Of a DNA stretch of 64,000 bases, positions 28,672-37,560 are shown piece by piece. The number at the start of each line of letters is the position of its first letter. The stretch's first letter is position 1. Below the pieces are notes generated by a model. The model was not told the origin of the DNA and did no database searches. It saw nothing but the letters and a program-made list of their open reading frames with translations. The translations under genes and the position numbers were made by a program. Source of the stretch: UBA9676 sp963837105 (GTDB taxonomy: Bacteria > Actinomycetota > Actinomycetes > Streptosporangiales > Streptosporangiaceae). The DNA is taken from contig CAWIMG010000024.1 of assembly GCA_963837105.1 (NCBI GenBank), positions 1 to 64,000 of the forward strand. Reading direction: 5' to 3'.

Positions 28672-28910
28672 AGTTCCTCCTCCGGCAGCGTGGTCAGCAG
28701 CTGGCGCCCCCGGCCCGGGCGCGCGCAAGCTACGGCAACAACACGCTGGTGAGGCGGCCACATTCCCGTCCGAGGCGGGCGCTGTCACCCGGCCGGCTAT
28801 TGACGGATGCTTCGCATACGTTAAGCCTGGGTAGCCTCAATGGACTACCAAGGGGAGCCATCCGGCCCCCGCGGACCCTCCCCGTCCGCGATTGCTGCCA
28901 AGGAGTACCC
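28672..28910. other. Divergent mca/greA intergenic region
   Basis: 239 bp between divergent genes. TTGACG (28800-28805) followed by TAAGCC (28822-28827, 16-base gap) is a possible greA promoter, but the -10 match is weak. A second feature is the greA ribosome site AAGGAG at 28900-28905. No other structure is supported. Confidence 0.35.
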
Positions 28911-29411
28911 GTGACTGAGACACGCGACGACCACGTCACCTGGCTCACCCAGGAGGCCTACGACCGGCTGAAGGCGGAGCTTGATCATCTCTCCGGGCCG
29001 GGGCGAGTGGAGATCGCGAGGAAGATCGAGGCCGCCCGGGACGAGGGCGACCTGCGGGAGAACGGCGGCTACCACGCCGCCAAGGAGGAGCAGGGCAAGC
29101 AGGAGGCCCGGATCCACCAGATCCAGCACATCCTGCAGAACGCCAAGGTCGGCGAGCCGCCGCGGACCGACGGGGTGGTGGGGCCGGGGATGACCGTGAC
29201 GGTCCGGTTCGACGGCGACGACGACGAGGTCACCTTCCTGCTGGCCTCCCGCGAGGAGAGCGGCTCGCCGATCGACGTGTACTCCCCCCGCTCGCCGCTG
29301 GGCAGCGCCATCTCCGGCAAGAAGGTCGGCGAGACCGCCACCTACACGATGCCCAACGGCCGTGCCGCCACGGTCGAGATTCTCGAGGCCGTGCCGTACG
29401 GGGAATTCTGA
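28911..29411 (+). CDS. greA: Transcription elongation factor GreA
   Basis: 166 residues from GTG 28911 (AAGGAG five bases upstream). The N-terminal antiparallel coiled coil (WLTQEAYDRLKAELDHL and EAARDEGDLRENGGYHAAKEEQ) holds the conserved acidic tip that enters the RNA polymerase channel to stimulate transcript cleavage. The C-terminal FKBP-like domain has SPLGSAISGKKVGETATY. Length and motifs are standard. Confidence 0.97.
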   Translation: MTETRDDHVTWLTQEAYDRLKAELDHLSGPGRVEIARKIEAARDEGDLRENGGYHAAKEEQGKQEARIHQIQHILQNAKVGEPPRTDGVVGPGMTVTVRFDGDDDEVTFLLASREESGSPIDVYSPRSPLGSAISGKKVGETATYTMPNGRAATVEILEAVPYGEF

Positions 29412-29426
29412 CCGGGCCGGACCGGG

Positions 29427-30983
29427 TCAGCCCACCATCTCGGCGGCGGGCTTCTCCTCCTGCGCTGCGCGGCCGCGCAGTGGCACTTCCTTGATCATCC
29501 AGGCGAGCACGAACACCACCAGCGCGGCCGGCAGGGCCCACCAGAACACCCCCTGCACCGCATAGGTGATGGCGGCGAACACGTCGTGCTTGATGGCGGC
29601 GGGCAGGTGGATGAGCTCGACCGGGTTGAGGCTCGCCCCACCACCGGTGGCGAGGTGGACACCGGGCAGGGTGGCGCTCAGCTGGCTGGTCAGCCGGTGG
29701 GCGAAGATCGCGCCGAACGCGCTGACGCCGATCGACCCGCCGATCTGCTGGAAGAACGCCCGGGAACTGCTGGCCACGCCGATGTCGCGCGGCGCCACGC
29801 TGTTCTGCGCGACCAGGGTAGTGATCTGCATGAGGAAGCCCATGCCGATCCCCAGCACGACGAAGTACAGCCCGCTGGTGACCAGCGAGGTGTCCACGCT
29901 GAGCCCGGTCAGCAGGAACATGGCGATGGCCATGACCGCGCTGCCGATGATCGGCAGCGCCTTGTAGCGGCCGGTGCGGGTGGTCACCTGGCCGGCGATC
30001 AGGGTGGTGACGGTGGAACCGAGCATGAGCGGGATCAGCATCAGCCCGCTGGCGGTCGCCGACAGGTGCTGCACCGTCTGCTGGTACAGCGGCAGGAAGG
30101 TGAGGGCACCGAACATGGCCAGGCCCAGCAGGAAACTCATGCCCGCGATCAGTGAGAAGTTGCGGTTGCGGAACACGTGCAGCGGCAGCACCGGCTCGGC
30201 GGCCCGGCTCTCGGTGAACAGGAAGGCGGCGGTCGCGACGACCGCCAGCACGCCCAGCCCCATGATCTGCACCGACCGCCAGGCGTACTGGGAGCCGCCC
30301 CAGGTGGTCAGCAGCACGACCGAGGCGGCGGCCACCGCGAGCAGCGCGGCCCCCAGGTAGTCGATCTTGTGCTGGACCTTGTGACGGGGCAGGTGCAAGG
30401 TGAGGAACAGGTAGATCAGCGCGGCCCCGCCGACCGGCATGTTGATGTAAAAGATCCAGCGCCAGGACAGGCTGTCGGTGATGTAGCCGCCGACCAGCGG
30501 GCCGGCGATCATGGCCAGGCTCATCGCCGCCATCATGTAGCCCATGTACTGGCCCCGCTCCCGCGGCGAGACCAGGTCGCCGATGGTCGCGATCGCACCC
30601 ACCAGCAGGCCGCCGGCGCCCAGGCCCTGCAGAGCGCGGAACGCGATGAGCTGGTCCATCGTGTGCGCCATCCCGGACAGCGCGGACCCGATCAGGAAGA
30701 TCACGATGGCCGCCATCAGCAGCCGCTTGCGCCCGTACTGGTCACCCAGCTTCCCGTACAGCGGGGTGGTCACGGTGGAGGCGAGCACATAGGCGGTGAC
30801 CACCCAGGACAGGTGGGTCACCCCGCCCAGGTCGCCGACGATGCGCGGCAGCGCGGTGGACACCACCAGCTGGTCGAGCATGGCGAGCATGATCGCGAGC
30901 AGCAGGCCAGGCAGGACGATCAGGACTTCCCGGCGGGGCCCGCTGGGCACCTCCGGGATGGCGGCTGACGTGTCCTGTGCCAT
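29427..30983 (-). CDS. MFS multidrug transporter, DHA2/EmrB type
   Basis: 518 residues from ATG 30983 (GGAGGGGAG upstream), with 14 predicted membrane helices. MFS signatures: LDQLVVSTALPRIVGDLGG in helix 1, GKLGDQYGRKR between helices 2 and 3, and LGAGGLLVGAIATIGDLVSPRERGQ in the motif C/D region. Such pumps export drugs with proton antiport. It is divergent from a TetR gene with paired operator sites, so repression by that protein is likely. Confidence 0.93.
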   Translation of the reverse strand: MAQDTSAAIPEVPSGPRREVLIVLPGLLLAIMLAMLDQLVVSTALPRIVGDLGGVTHLSWVVTAYVLASTVTTPLYGKLGDQYGRKRLLMAAIVIFLIGSALSGMAHTMDQLIAFRALQGLGAGGLLVGAIATIGDLVSPRERGQYMGYMMAAMSLAMIAGPLVGGYITDSLSWRWIFYINMPVGGAALIYLFLTLHLPRHKVQHKIDYLGAALLAVAAASVVLLTTWGGSQYAWRSVQIMGLGVLAVVATAAFLFTESRAAEPVLPLHVFRNRNFSLIAGMSFLLGLAMFGALTFLPLYQQTVQHLSATASGLMLIPLMLGSTVTTLIAGQVTTRTGRYKALPIIGSAVMAIAMFLLTGLSVDTSLVTSGLYFVVLGIGMGFLMQITTLVAQNSVAPRDIGVASSSRAFFQQIGGSIGVSAFGAIFAHRLTSQLSATLPGVHLATGGGASLNPVELIHLPAAIKHDVFAAITYAVQGVFWWALPAALVVFVLAWMIKEVPLRGRAAQEEKPAAEMVG

Positions 30984-31120
30984 ATCGGTACTCCCCTCCG
31001 CCGGCGCTGCTGCCGGGATCCGCCGGGCCGCCGGCCGCGCCGCGGCCGTGCCTGCCGTCCTGCCCGGCTCTGCCTGGATAACCGGGGCCGGCACGATGGG
31101 TGCCGGTGGCGCCACGCGCC

Positions 31121-31187
31121 TACTTGCCGACCGGTCAGTATGTCCCTAGGATTGAGGTTAGAACCTCAGCTAACCGGTCGTCAAGTA
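31121..31187. promoter_or_regulatory. Paired operators and central palindrome in the MFS/TetR divergon
   Basis: TACTTGCCGACCGGTCAG (31121-31138) is repeated in inverted orientation as CTAACCGGTCGTCAAGTA (31170-31187), both centred on ACCGGT. Between them a perfect palindrome TGAGGTT-AG-AACCTCA occupies 31153-31168. The arrangement suggests two TetR dimer sites flanking the promoters. Confidence 0.6.
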
Positions 31188-31215
31188 AGTATCGGTGGAC
31201 AGGACGGGGCAACCG

Positions 31216-31950
31216 ATGGAGGAGTCGCTGGGCCGGAGCCGTGCCCGCGGCCGCAGCCGGGCCCGCGGCGCCAGTCCTGCCCGCGGCGCCAGTCCTGCCC
31301 GCGGTGAGGCGCGCGCCCGGGACCGGGCGCGCGCGCCGGGCCGGGACCCGCTGCCACGCGGCGGCACCCGGGAACGGATCCAGGCCATCGCGCTGGAACT
31401 GTTCGCCGAGCAGGGGTACGAGAAGACCTCGCTGCGGGAGGTCGCGGAACGCCTCGGCGTCACCAAGGCAGCGCTGTACTACCACTTCAACTCCAAAGAG
31501 GACATCGTCCGCAGCTTCACCGAGGACTACCGGGCCGAACTCGACGAGGTCATCAGCTGGGGGGCCAGCCAGCCGCCGGGCCCGGCGACCCGGGCCGCGA
31601 TCCTGGCCCGCTACGCCGACATCGTGGACCGGCGGCTGCCGGTGATCAGGTTCATGGAGCAGAACCAGGCCGCCCTGCACAGCCTGATGTCCGACGACGC
31701 GTCACGGAAGAAGCTGTTCCGCAGCCAGTTCATGAACCTGTGCGACCTGCTGGCGCCGCCCGGGTCGCCGCTGACCGACCGGGTCCGCGCGGCCATGGCC
31801 GTGGTCTCGGTCGGCATGTCCGCGATGCTGTTCGGCCGGGAGGCCAGCAGCCCGGCGGAACTGCACGCGGCCGCGCTCGGGGTCGCCTGCGAACTGGCTG
31901 GCGCGGATCCGGTGGTGGCGGCCAGCGCGGTCTACTCCGCGCCCCAGTAG
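31216..31950 (+). CDS. TetR family regulator with repetitive Arg/Ala-rich N-terminus
   Basis: About 244 residues from ATG 31216. An unusual N-terminal extension of about 50 residues carries RSRARG and GASPAR repeats (DNA repeats at 31265-31302) before a normal TetR domain: IALELFAEQGYEKTSLREVA and LGVTKAALYYHFNSKEDI. The C-terminal domain is TetR-like and hydrophobic. The extension is highly basic and could add nonspecific DNA contacts, or translation may start later. It is divergent from the MFS pump and its last 19 bases overlap the ROK gene. Confidence 0.88.
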   Translation: MEESLGRSRARGRSRARGASPARGASPARGEARARDRARAPGRDPLPRGGTRERIQAIALELFAEQGYEKTSLREVAERLGVTKAALYYHFNSKEDIVRSFTEDYRAELDEVISWGASQPPGPATRAAILARYADIVDRRLPVIRFMEQNQAALHSLMSDDASRKKLFRSQFMNLCDLLAPPGSPLTDRVRAAMAVVSVGMSAMLFGREASSPAELHAAALGVACELAGADPVVAASAVYSAPQ

Positions 31951-32888
31951 CGGTCGGCCGCGAACAGCAGCGCGGCGGCCCCGACCAGGCCCGCGCTCTG
32001 GCCCAGCGCGGCCGGCACGACCCGTACGTCCCGGGCGAAGTCCAGCGCGACATACCGGCGCAGCGTCTCCTCCAGCGGATCGAGCAGCAGTGAGCCGGCC
32101 TGGGCCAGGCCGCCCCCCACCGCCACCACCTCCAGATCGCACAGGTGGGTCGCGGAGGCGATGCCGATGCCAATGGCCTGCCCGGCGCGGCGCATCGCGG
32201 CCAGCGCGATCGGGTGGCCCTGCGCGGCGTCGTCGGCCAGATCCCGGGCGCTGGCATCGGCCTCGCCGGGCCGCCAGCCCTGGCCCTGGGCCCAGACGGC
32301 CAGTGCCGGGCCGCGGGCGATCGCCTCCACGCAGCCGCGGCCGCCGCACATGCACGGCGGCCCCTCCGGGTCGGCCACCACGTGGCCGACGTGACCGGCG
32401 TTCCCGGTCGCCCCGTTGATGAGCCGCCCGTCCAGCACCAGGCCACCACCCACGCCGGTGGACACCACCATGCCGAGCAGATTCCGGCGTCCCCGGCCAG
32501 CCCCACGCCAGTGCTCCCCGGCGGCCAGGCAGATCGCGTCATTGTGCAGCCGGACCGGCAGCCCGGCGAACCGCTCCCGCAGCCGGTCACGCAGCGGGAA
32601 GTCCCGCCAGGCGGGGATGTTCAGCGGGGAGACCCGCCCGGCCGGCCATTCCATCGGGCCGCCGCACCCGCAGCCCACCCCGGCCAGCCCGGTCACCGGA
32701 TCCACCTGGGCGTCCGCCAGGACGCGGGTGATCAGGGCGTCGAGCGTCCGCCAGAGCTGCTCGCCGTCCAGCTCCCGCGGCGTCGCCGTCTGCGACCACG
32801 CGATGATCCGGCCGCCGGGTTCGACCAGCCCGGCCGCGAACTTGGTGCCGCCGACGTCGATAGCCAGCGCCGGGACCTCAGCTGCCAT
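31932..32888 (-). CDS. ROK family sugar kinase (glucokinase-like)
   Basis: 318 residues. ATP-binding motif LAIDVGGTKFAAGLV, substrate-binding LHNDAICLAAGEH, GMVVSTGVGGGLV, and the ROK zinc signature with GHVGHVVAD and CMCGGRGCVEAIA (three cysteines). There is no N-terminal DNA-binding domain, so it is a kinase rather than a repressor. Glucose is the usual substrate of this subgroup, but N-acetylmannosamine or other sugars cannot be excluded. Confidence 0.9.
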   Translation of the reverse strand: MAAEVPALAIDVGGTKFAAGLVEPGGRIIAWSQTATPRELDGEQLWRTLDALITRVLADAQVDPVTGLAGVGCGCGGPMEWPAGRVSPLNIPAWRDFPLRDRLRERFAGLPVRLHNDAICLAAGEHWRGAGRGRRNLLGMVVSTGVGGGLVLDGRLINGATGNAGHVGHVVADPEGPPCMCGGRGCVEAIARGPALAVWAQGQGWRPGEADASARDLADDAAQGHPIALAAMRRAGQAIGIGIASATHLCDLEVVAVGGGLAQAGSLLLDPLEETLRRYVALDFARDVRVVPAALGQSAGLVGAAALLFAADRYWGAE

Positions 32889-32966
32889 GACCTTCCTCCT
32901 GTCCCGGTACCGCCAGCCCGGTCAGCCCGCGAGTCGCGAAGCCGGCCGGCCTGGACATAGTGTCGA

Positions 32967-34418
32967 ATGGTGCACTCCTACAGCCAGGCCCAGAGCGAAG
33001 CCAGTCCCGCCGCCCGCCCCGCGGCCACCACGCTGGGCGAACTGCGCGCGAGCGGTCACACGTACCAGACGGTCAAAGACGAGATCCGGCGTAATCTGCT
33101 CGCCCGGATGCGGGCCGGCGAGGACCGGTTCCCCGGGATCATCGGTTTCGGCCAGACCGTACTCCCCCATCTGGAACGTGCCCTGCTGGCCGGGCACGAC
33201 ACGATCCTGCTCGGTGAACGCGGCCAGGGCAAGACTCGCCTGATCAGGACGCTGCCCGGGCTGCTGGACGAGTGGACGCCGGCCGTCGCCGGGTGCGAGA
33301 TCAACGACCACCCGTTCGCGCCAGCCTGCGCCCGCTGCCGGCGGCTGGCCGCCGAACTGGGTGACGGCCTGCCGGTGAGCTGGCGGCACCGCAGTGAGCG
33401 GTACGGGGAGAAACTGGCCACCCCGGACACCAGCGTCGGCGACCTGATCGGGGACGTCAACCCGGTGAAGGTCGCCGAGGGCCGGACCCTGGGCGACCCG
33501 GAGACCATCCACTTCGGGCTGGTCCCGCGCACCAACCGGGGCGTGTTCTGCCTGAACGAGCTGCCCGACCTGGCCGAGCGGATCCAGGTCTCGCTGCTGA
33601 ACGTGCTGGAGGAGCGGGACATCGCGGTCCGCGGCTACGCGCTGCGGCTGCCGCTGGATCTGGTGCTGGTGGCGAGCGCGAACCCGGAGGACTACACCAA
33701 CCGGGGCCGGATCATCACCCCGCTGAAGGACCGGTTCGGGGCCGAGATCCGCACCCACTACCCGCTGACGCTGGACGACGAGCTTGCCCTCATCCGGCAG
33801 GAGGCCGAGATCGCCTGGCAGGGGGCCGACCAGGGCGCGGCCGTACCAGATCACCTGTTCGAGGTCATCGCCCGGTTCACCCGGCTGGTGCGCGCCTCAC
33901 CCGCGATCGACTCCCGCTCCGGTGTGTCGGCCCGGTTCGCGATCGCCGGCGCCGAGTCCGCCGCCGCGTCGGCGGTGCGCCGGGGCGCGCTGGCCGGTGA
34001 GCAGCAGCCGGTCGCCCGGATCTGCGACCTGCCCGCCACCGTGGCCACGCTGCGCGGCAAGGTCGAGTTCGAGGTCAGCGAGGAAGGCCGGGAGACCGAG
34101 GTGCTGGAGCACCTGCTGCGCCGGGCCACCAATGACAGCTTCCGCGCCCATCTGGGCAGCGCCGACCTGTCCGGCCTGCTGGCCACCTTCGAGGAGGGCG
34201 GCACGGTGGAGACCGGCGACCTGGTCCCGGCGGCCGACCTGCTGGCCCGGGTCGGTGAGGTGCCGGGCCTGGCCCGGATCATGCACCGGCTCGGCATGGA
34301 CGGGAATGAGTCACCCGGGCACGCGGCGGCGGCGATCGAGTTCGCGCTGGAGGGGCTGTACCTGATGCGGCGGCTGTCCAAGGACACCGTGGACGGCGGA
34401 GCGGTCTACCGGACATGA
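32967..34418 (+). CDS. AAA+ ATPase, magnesium-chelatase ChlI/MoxR-like
   Basis: 483 residues. P-loop LGERGQGKTRLIRTL, Walker B-like GVFCLNELPDL, sensor 1 LVLVASANPEDYTNRGRI and LKDRFGAEI match the ChlI/MoxR clade. An insert with four cysteine/histidine residues, CEINDHPFAPACARCRR (about residues 111-127), may bind zinc. It overlaps the VWA gene by ATGA. Such AAA+/VWA pairs act as co-operating chaperone-like complexes for metal insertion or assembly. The client here is unknown, and no chlorophyll or cobalamin gene is nearby. The ATG at 32967 lacks a ribosome site; CATAGT five bases upstream suggests a leaderless message. Confidence 0.88.
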   Translation: MVHSYSQAQSEASPAARPAATTLGELRASGHTYQTVKDEIRRNLLARMRAGEDRFPGIIGFGQTVLPHLERALLAGHDTILLGERGQGKTRLIRTLPGLLDEWTPAVAGCEINDHPFAPACARCRRLAAELGDGLPVSWRHRSERYGEKLATPDTSVGDLIGDVNPVKVAEGRTLGDPETIHFGLVPRTNRGVFCLNELPDLAERIQVSLLNVLEERDIAVRGYALRLPLDLVLVASANPEDYTNRGRIITPLKDRFGAEIRTHYPLTLDDELALIRQEAEIAWQGADQGAAVPDHLFEVIARFTRLVRASPAIDSRSGVSARFAIAGAESAAASAVRRGALAGEQQPVARICDLPATVATLRGKVEFEVSEEGRETEVLEHLLRRATNDSFRAHLGSADLSGLLATFEEGGTVETGDLVPAADLLARVGEVPGLARIMHRLGMDGNESPGHAAAAIEFALEGLYLMRRLSKDTVDGGAVYRT

Positions 34419-36412
34419 CCGGTTACCGCTACGGCGCCTACCACGACGGGCCCGACCCGCTGGCGTCGCCGTACGACGCCCGGGGAGCGCTGGACGAGCT
34501 TGGCGACTCGGTCCTGGCCGGGTCCGATCCCGGCACCGCCCTGCGTGACCTGCTGCGGCGGGGCCTGCGGGGCGGCCGGGGCCTGGACGACCTGCTCCGC
34601 CAGGTCCGTGAGCGGCAGCGGGAGGTCCGGCGCCGCGGCCGCCTGGACGGCATCCTGGAGCAGGCCAGGGCACTGCTGGACACCGCGATCGGGCAGGAGC
34701 GGGCTGAGCTGTTCCCCGACCCCTCCGACGACGCCCGGATGCGGGAAGCGGAACTGGACTCGCTGCCGGCCGACACCGCGCAGGCCATCCGGCGGCTGGC
34801 GGACTACCAGTGGCGCTCGCCAGCCGCGGCGGCCACCTTCGGCCAGCTCCGGGATCTGCTCCGGCGGCAGGTCCTGGACAGCCAGTTCCAGGGCATGAAA
34901 GACATGCTGCAGAACCCCGATCCGGATGCGTTGCGCCGGGTCGGCGAGATGATGGCCGAGCTCAACGAGATGCTGGCCGCCGATGCGCGGGGCGAGCACA
35001 CCCAGGCCGACTTCGACGCGTTCATGCAGCGCTACGGCGACATGTTCCCCGATGCCCCGGCCACGCTGGAGGAACTGGTCGACGCGCTGGTCCGCCGGGC
35101 GATGGCGGCCCAGCGGCTAATGTCCTCGCTCAGCGCCGGCCAGCGGGATGAGCTGGCCGGGCTGATGCAGCAGGCGCTCGCCGAGGCTGGCCTGGCCGGG
35201 CAGATGGAGCAGCTGGCCAGTGCGCTGCGGGCGCGGCGGCCAGAGCTGGACATGGGCTGGCCGGGCGAGCGGATGACCGGCGACACCCCGCTTGACCTGG
35301 CCGATGCGACCACCGCCCTCGCCGAGCTGGCCGACCTGGCCGAGCTGGAGTCGGCGCTAGGCCAGGAGTATCCCGGCGCCCGGCTGGACGACATCGACGA
35401 GGCAGCCGTCCGGCGGGCGCTCGGCCGGGCGGCGGTGGACGACATGGAGGCGCTGCGCCGGACCGAGCAGGAACTGGAGCGGCAGGGATACCTGCAGCGC
35501 AACGCCGGCAAGCTGGAACTCACGCCGAAGGCGGTGCGGCGGCTGGGCGAGACCGCGCTCCGCCGGGTGTTCGCCGACCTGCCCGAGGGCGGGTACGGGG
35601 ACCACGAGCAGACCGACGCCGGGCAGGCGGGCGAGTACACCGGCGCCACCCGGCCCTGGCAGTTCGGCGACGAGCAGGCCATCGACGCGGCCGCGACGGT
35701 GCGCAACGCGCTGCTGCGGGATGCCGCCGCGTTCGGCCGCCGGGCCGGCCAGGACCCGCACCACTGGGAGGGTGACCCACCGCGGGTGCGGCTGGCGGCC
35801 GAGGATTTCGAGGTCGGCGAGACCCAGCGGCGGACGTGCGCCGCGGTGTGCCTGCTGGTCGACCTGTCCTACTCGATGGCGATCCGCGGCACCTGGGGCG
35901 TGGCCAAGCAGACTGCCCTGGCCCTGCACGCGCTGGTGCGCAGCCGGTTCCCGCAGGACTCCATCCAGGTGATCGGCTTCTCCAACTACGCGCGGGAACT
36001 ACAGGAGGCCGACCTGGCCGGGCTGGGCTGGGACATGGTGCAGGGCACCAACCTGCACCATGCGCTGGTGCTGGCCGGGCGGTACCTGGACCGGCGGCCG
36101 GAGCACGACCCGGTCGTGCTCATCGTCACCGACGGCGAGCCCACGGCCCACCTGCGGCGGGATGGGTCGTCCTGGTTCGACTGGCCGCCAGCCCCGGAAA
36201 CCCTGGAGCTCACGCTGGCCGAGGTGGACAAGATGACCCGCCGCCGCGCCTCGCTGAACATCTTCATGCTGGTGGACGACGAGCGGCTGACCGCCTTCGT
36301 GGACGAGGTGGCCCGCCGCAACGGCGGCCGGGTGCTCCGCACCCAGCCGGAACGGCTCGGCGAATTCGTGGTGACGGACTTCCTGCGCACCCGGCGGGCG
36401 GGGAAGCGATAG
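34415..36412 (+). CDS. VWA domain protein partnering the AAA+ ATPase
   Basis: 665 residues. A mostly helical N-terminal two-thirds (charged, with several LRR/LRQ-type helices) is followed by a von Willebrand A domain from about residue 475. The MIDAS motif is complete: DLSYSM (DxSxS), the Thr in GTNLHHAL and the Asp in IVTDGEPTAHL. This is the CoxE/ChlD-like partner of the upstream ATPase. Translation is coupled through ATGA. The pair is conserved in many actinomycetes without an assigned substrate. Confidence 0.88.
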   Translation: MTGYRYGAYHDGPDPLASPYDARGALDELGDSVLAGSDPGTALRDLLRRGLRGGRGLDDLLRQVRERQREVRRRGRLDGILEQARALLDTAIGQERAELFPDPSDDARMREAELDSLPADTAQAIRRLADYQWRSPAAAATFGQLRDLLRRQVLDSQFQGMKDMLQNPDPDALRRVGEMMAELNEMLAADARGEHTQADFDAFMQRYGDMFPDAPATLEELVDALVRRAMAAQRLMSSLSAGQRDELAGLMQQALAEAGLAGQMEQLASALRARRPELDMGWPGERMTGDTPLDLADATTALAELADLAELESALGQEYPGARLDDIDEAAVRRALGRAAVDDMEALRRTEQELERQGYLQRNAGKLELTPKAVRRLGETALRRVFADLPEGGYGDHEQTDAGQAGEYTGATRPWQFGDEQAIDAAATVRNALLRDAAAFGRRAGQDPHHWEGDPPRVRLAAEDFEVGETQRRTCAAVCLLVDLSYSMAIRGTWGVAKQTALALHALVRSRFPQDSIQVIGFSNYARELQEADLAGLGWDMVQGTNLHHALVLAGRYLDRRPEHDPVVLIVTDGEPTAHLRRDGSSWFDWPPAPETLELTLAEVDKMTRRRASLNIFMLVDDERLTAFVDEVARRNGGRVLRTQPERLGEFVVTDFLRTRRAGKR

Positions 36413-36543
36413 GCTGGCTCCAGCATTTTGCGACATCGCCACGCGCGTTCCCTTCTCGTAGTAGCGTTCGGCAGTCACAGCGATGAGCGGGCCGGACCAG
36501 CGGCAGGCGGAACGAGGCCCGGCATCAATCCAAGGAGGACCAC

Positions 36544-36807
36544 GTGAGTTCTGTCAGCGACGCTGGCGTCCAGTCCGGCAGCAGGCGCCCGATCGCCATA
36601 GTCCTGGGGATCATTGGCGCGCTGTTCATCATCCTCGGCATCGTGTACCTGGCCGTGCCGGCCGGGTCACTGCCCAGCATCCTCGGCCACACCCACCCGG
36701 TGAATGGCCACCACTCGGTGCGGATGGCTGTCTCGTTCGTGCTCGGCTTGATCCTGCTGGCGGCCGCCTGGTTCGTCAACCGGGGTGGCAAGTCCGCTAA
36801 CTCCTGA
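36544..36807 (+). CDS. Small two-helix membrane protein
   Basis: 87 residues from GTG 36544, supported by AAGGAGG at 36532-36538. Two membrane helices (about residues 17-38 and 62-80) are joined by a short loop with GHTHPVNGHHSVR, a notable histidine-rich segment (four His) that might bind metal (inference). The terminator at 36885-36912 suggests a short transcript. No family recognised. Confidence 0.75.
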   Translation: MSSVSDAGVQSGSRRPIAIVLGIIGALFIILGIVYLAVPAGSLPSILGHTHPVNGHHSVRMAVSFVLGLILLAAAWFVNRGGKSANS

Positions 36808-36884
36808 CGCCGGACCCCGGCGCCCCCCGCCCGGGCGGCGGCCAGCCGCGGCACACGGCCGCTGGTACCGCCTGCGTACAGACG

Positions 36885-36912
36885 ATCCCCTGGCACGGCG
36901 CTGCCAGGGGAT
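36885..36912 (+). terminator. Intrinsic-type terminator hairpin
   Basis: ATCCCCTGGCA (36885-36895) pairs perfectly with TGCCAGGGGAT (36902-36912) over a six-base loop, followed by TTCGTCGTCC. It lies 78 bases after the small membrane protein gene. A T-tract is almost absent, as is usual in high-GC actinomycetes. Confidence 0.6.
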
Positions 36913-36975
36913 TTCGTCGTCCCGGGCGCGGGCGGCCGTCCGGCACCGCCGGGCCCGGGCCTCTAGGATCGCCTC

Positions 36976-37545
36976 ATGTCTTTCACCGACCGGCTGGTGC
37001 TCGCGCTGCACATCGCCTTCGTGATCTTCACCATCGGGCCGGTCACCGCCGCGATCATGTCCAGCCCCCGGGCCATCCGGACCGGCAACGCCGGGGTGCT
37101 CCGCTACCTGGTGCGGATGACCCGGGTCTTCGCCGCCGCCTCGCTGGGCATCCTGGTCTTCGGCATCATCCTCGGGCAGCGCCAGCGGGAACTCGGCAAA
37201 GCCTGGCTGACGGCCTCGATGACGCTGTTCGTGGTCGCGCTGGTGCTGCTGGTCCTGGTCATGCGCGACCAGCGGCGGGCCCTGGCCGCGCTGACGGCGG
37301 CCCGCCAGCGCAGCGAGGCACCCCAGAGCCAGACCGAGCAGGCTGGGGGCCCGCCGAGCGGCGAGAGCCCGGCCACCGCCGCGGACGGTGAGGAGCCAGC
37401 CGCGGCCAGCGCCGGCGGGACAGCGATCACCGCCGCCGAAGCGGCGGCGGTGGCGAACGTGGAGCGGGGCCGTATCGCCTCCCTGGGCGGCATCATCAGC
37501 CTGCTCTGGCTGGCCATCCTGGTGCTCATGGTCTGGCAGCCCTGA
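36976..37545 (+). CDS. DUF2269-like membrane protein
   Basis: 189 residues with four membrane helices: about 7-27, 53-70, 78-96 and, after an Ala/Glu-rich linker (about 105-160), 169-187. The opening LVLALHIAFVIFTIGPVTAAIM and RLVRMTRVFAAASLGILVFG resemble DUF2269 membrane proteins of unknown function. The long low-complexity insert between helices 3 and 4 is unusual. ATG 36976 is the natural start. Confidence 0.7.
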   Translation: MSFTDRLVLALHIAFVIFTIGPVTAAIMSSPRAIRTGNAGVLRYLVRMTRVFAAASLGILVFGIILGQRQRELGKAWLTASMTLFVVALVLLVLVMRDQRRALAALTAARQRSEAPQSQTEQAGGPPSGESPATAADGEEPAAASAGGTAITAAEAAAVANVERGRIASLGGIISLLWLAILVLMVWQP

Positions 37546-37560
37546 CCGGCGGCCGGGCGG

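Noticed and set aside
28800..28827. Firm promoter call for greA
   Set aside because: The -35 is good but the -10 matches poorly; kept only as a note.
32967..36412. Magnesium chelatase for chlorophyll or cobalamin
   Set aside because: No third subunit or pathway genes nearby, and the VWA protein lacks the N-terminal AAA half of ChlD.
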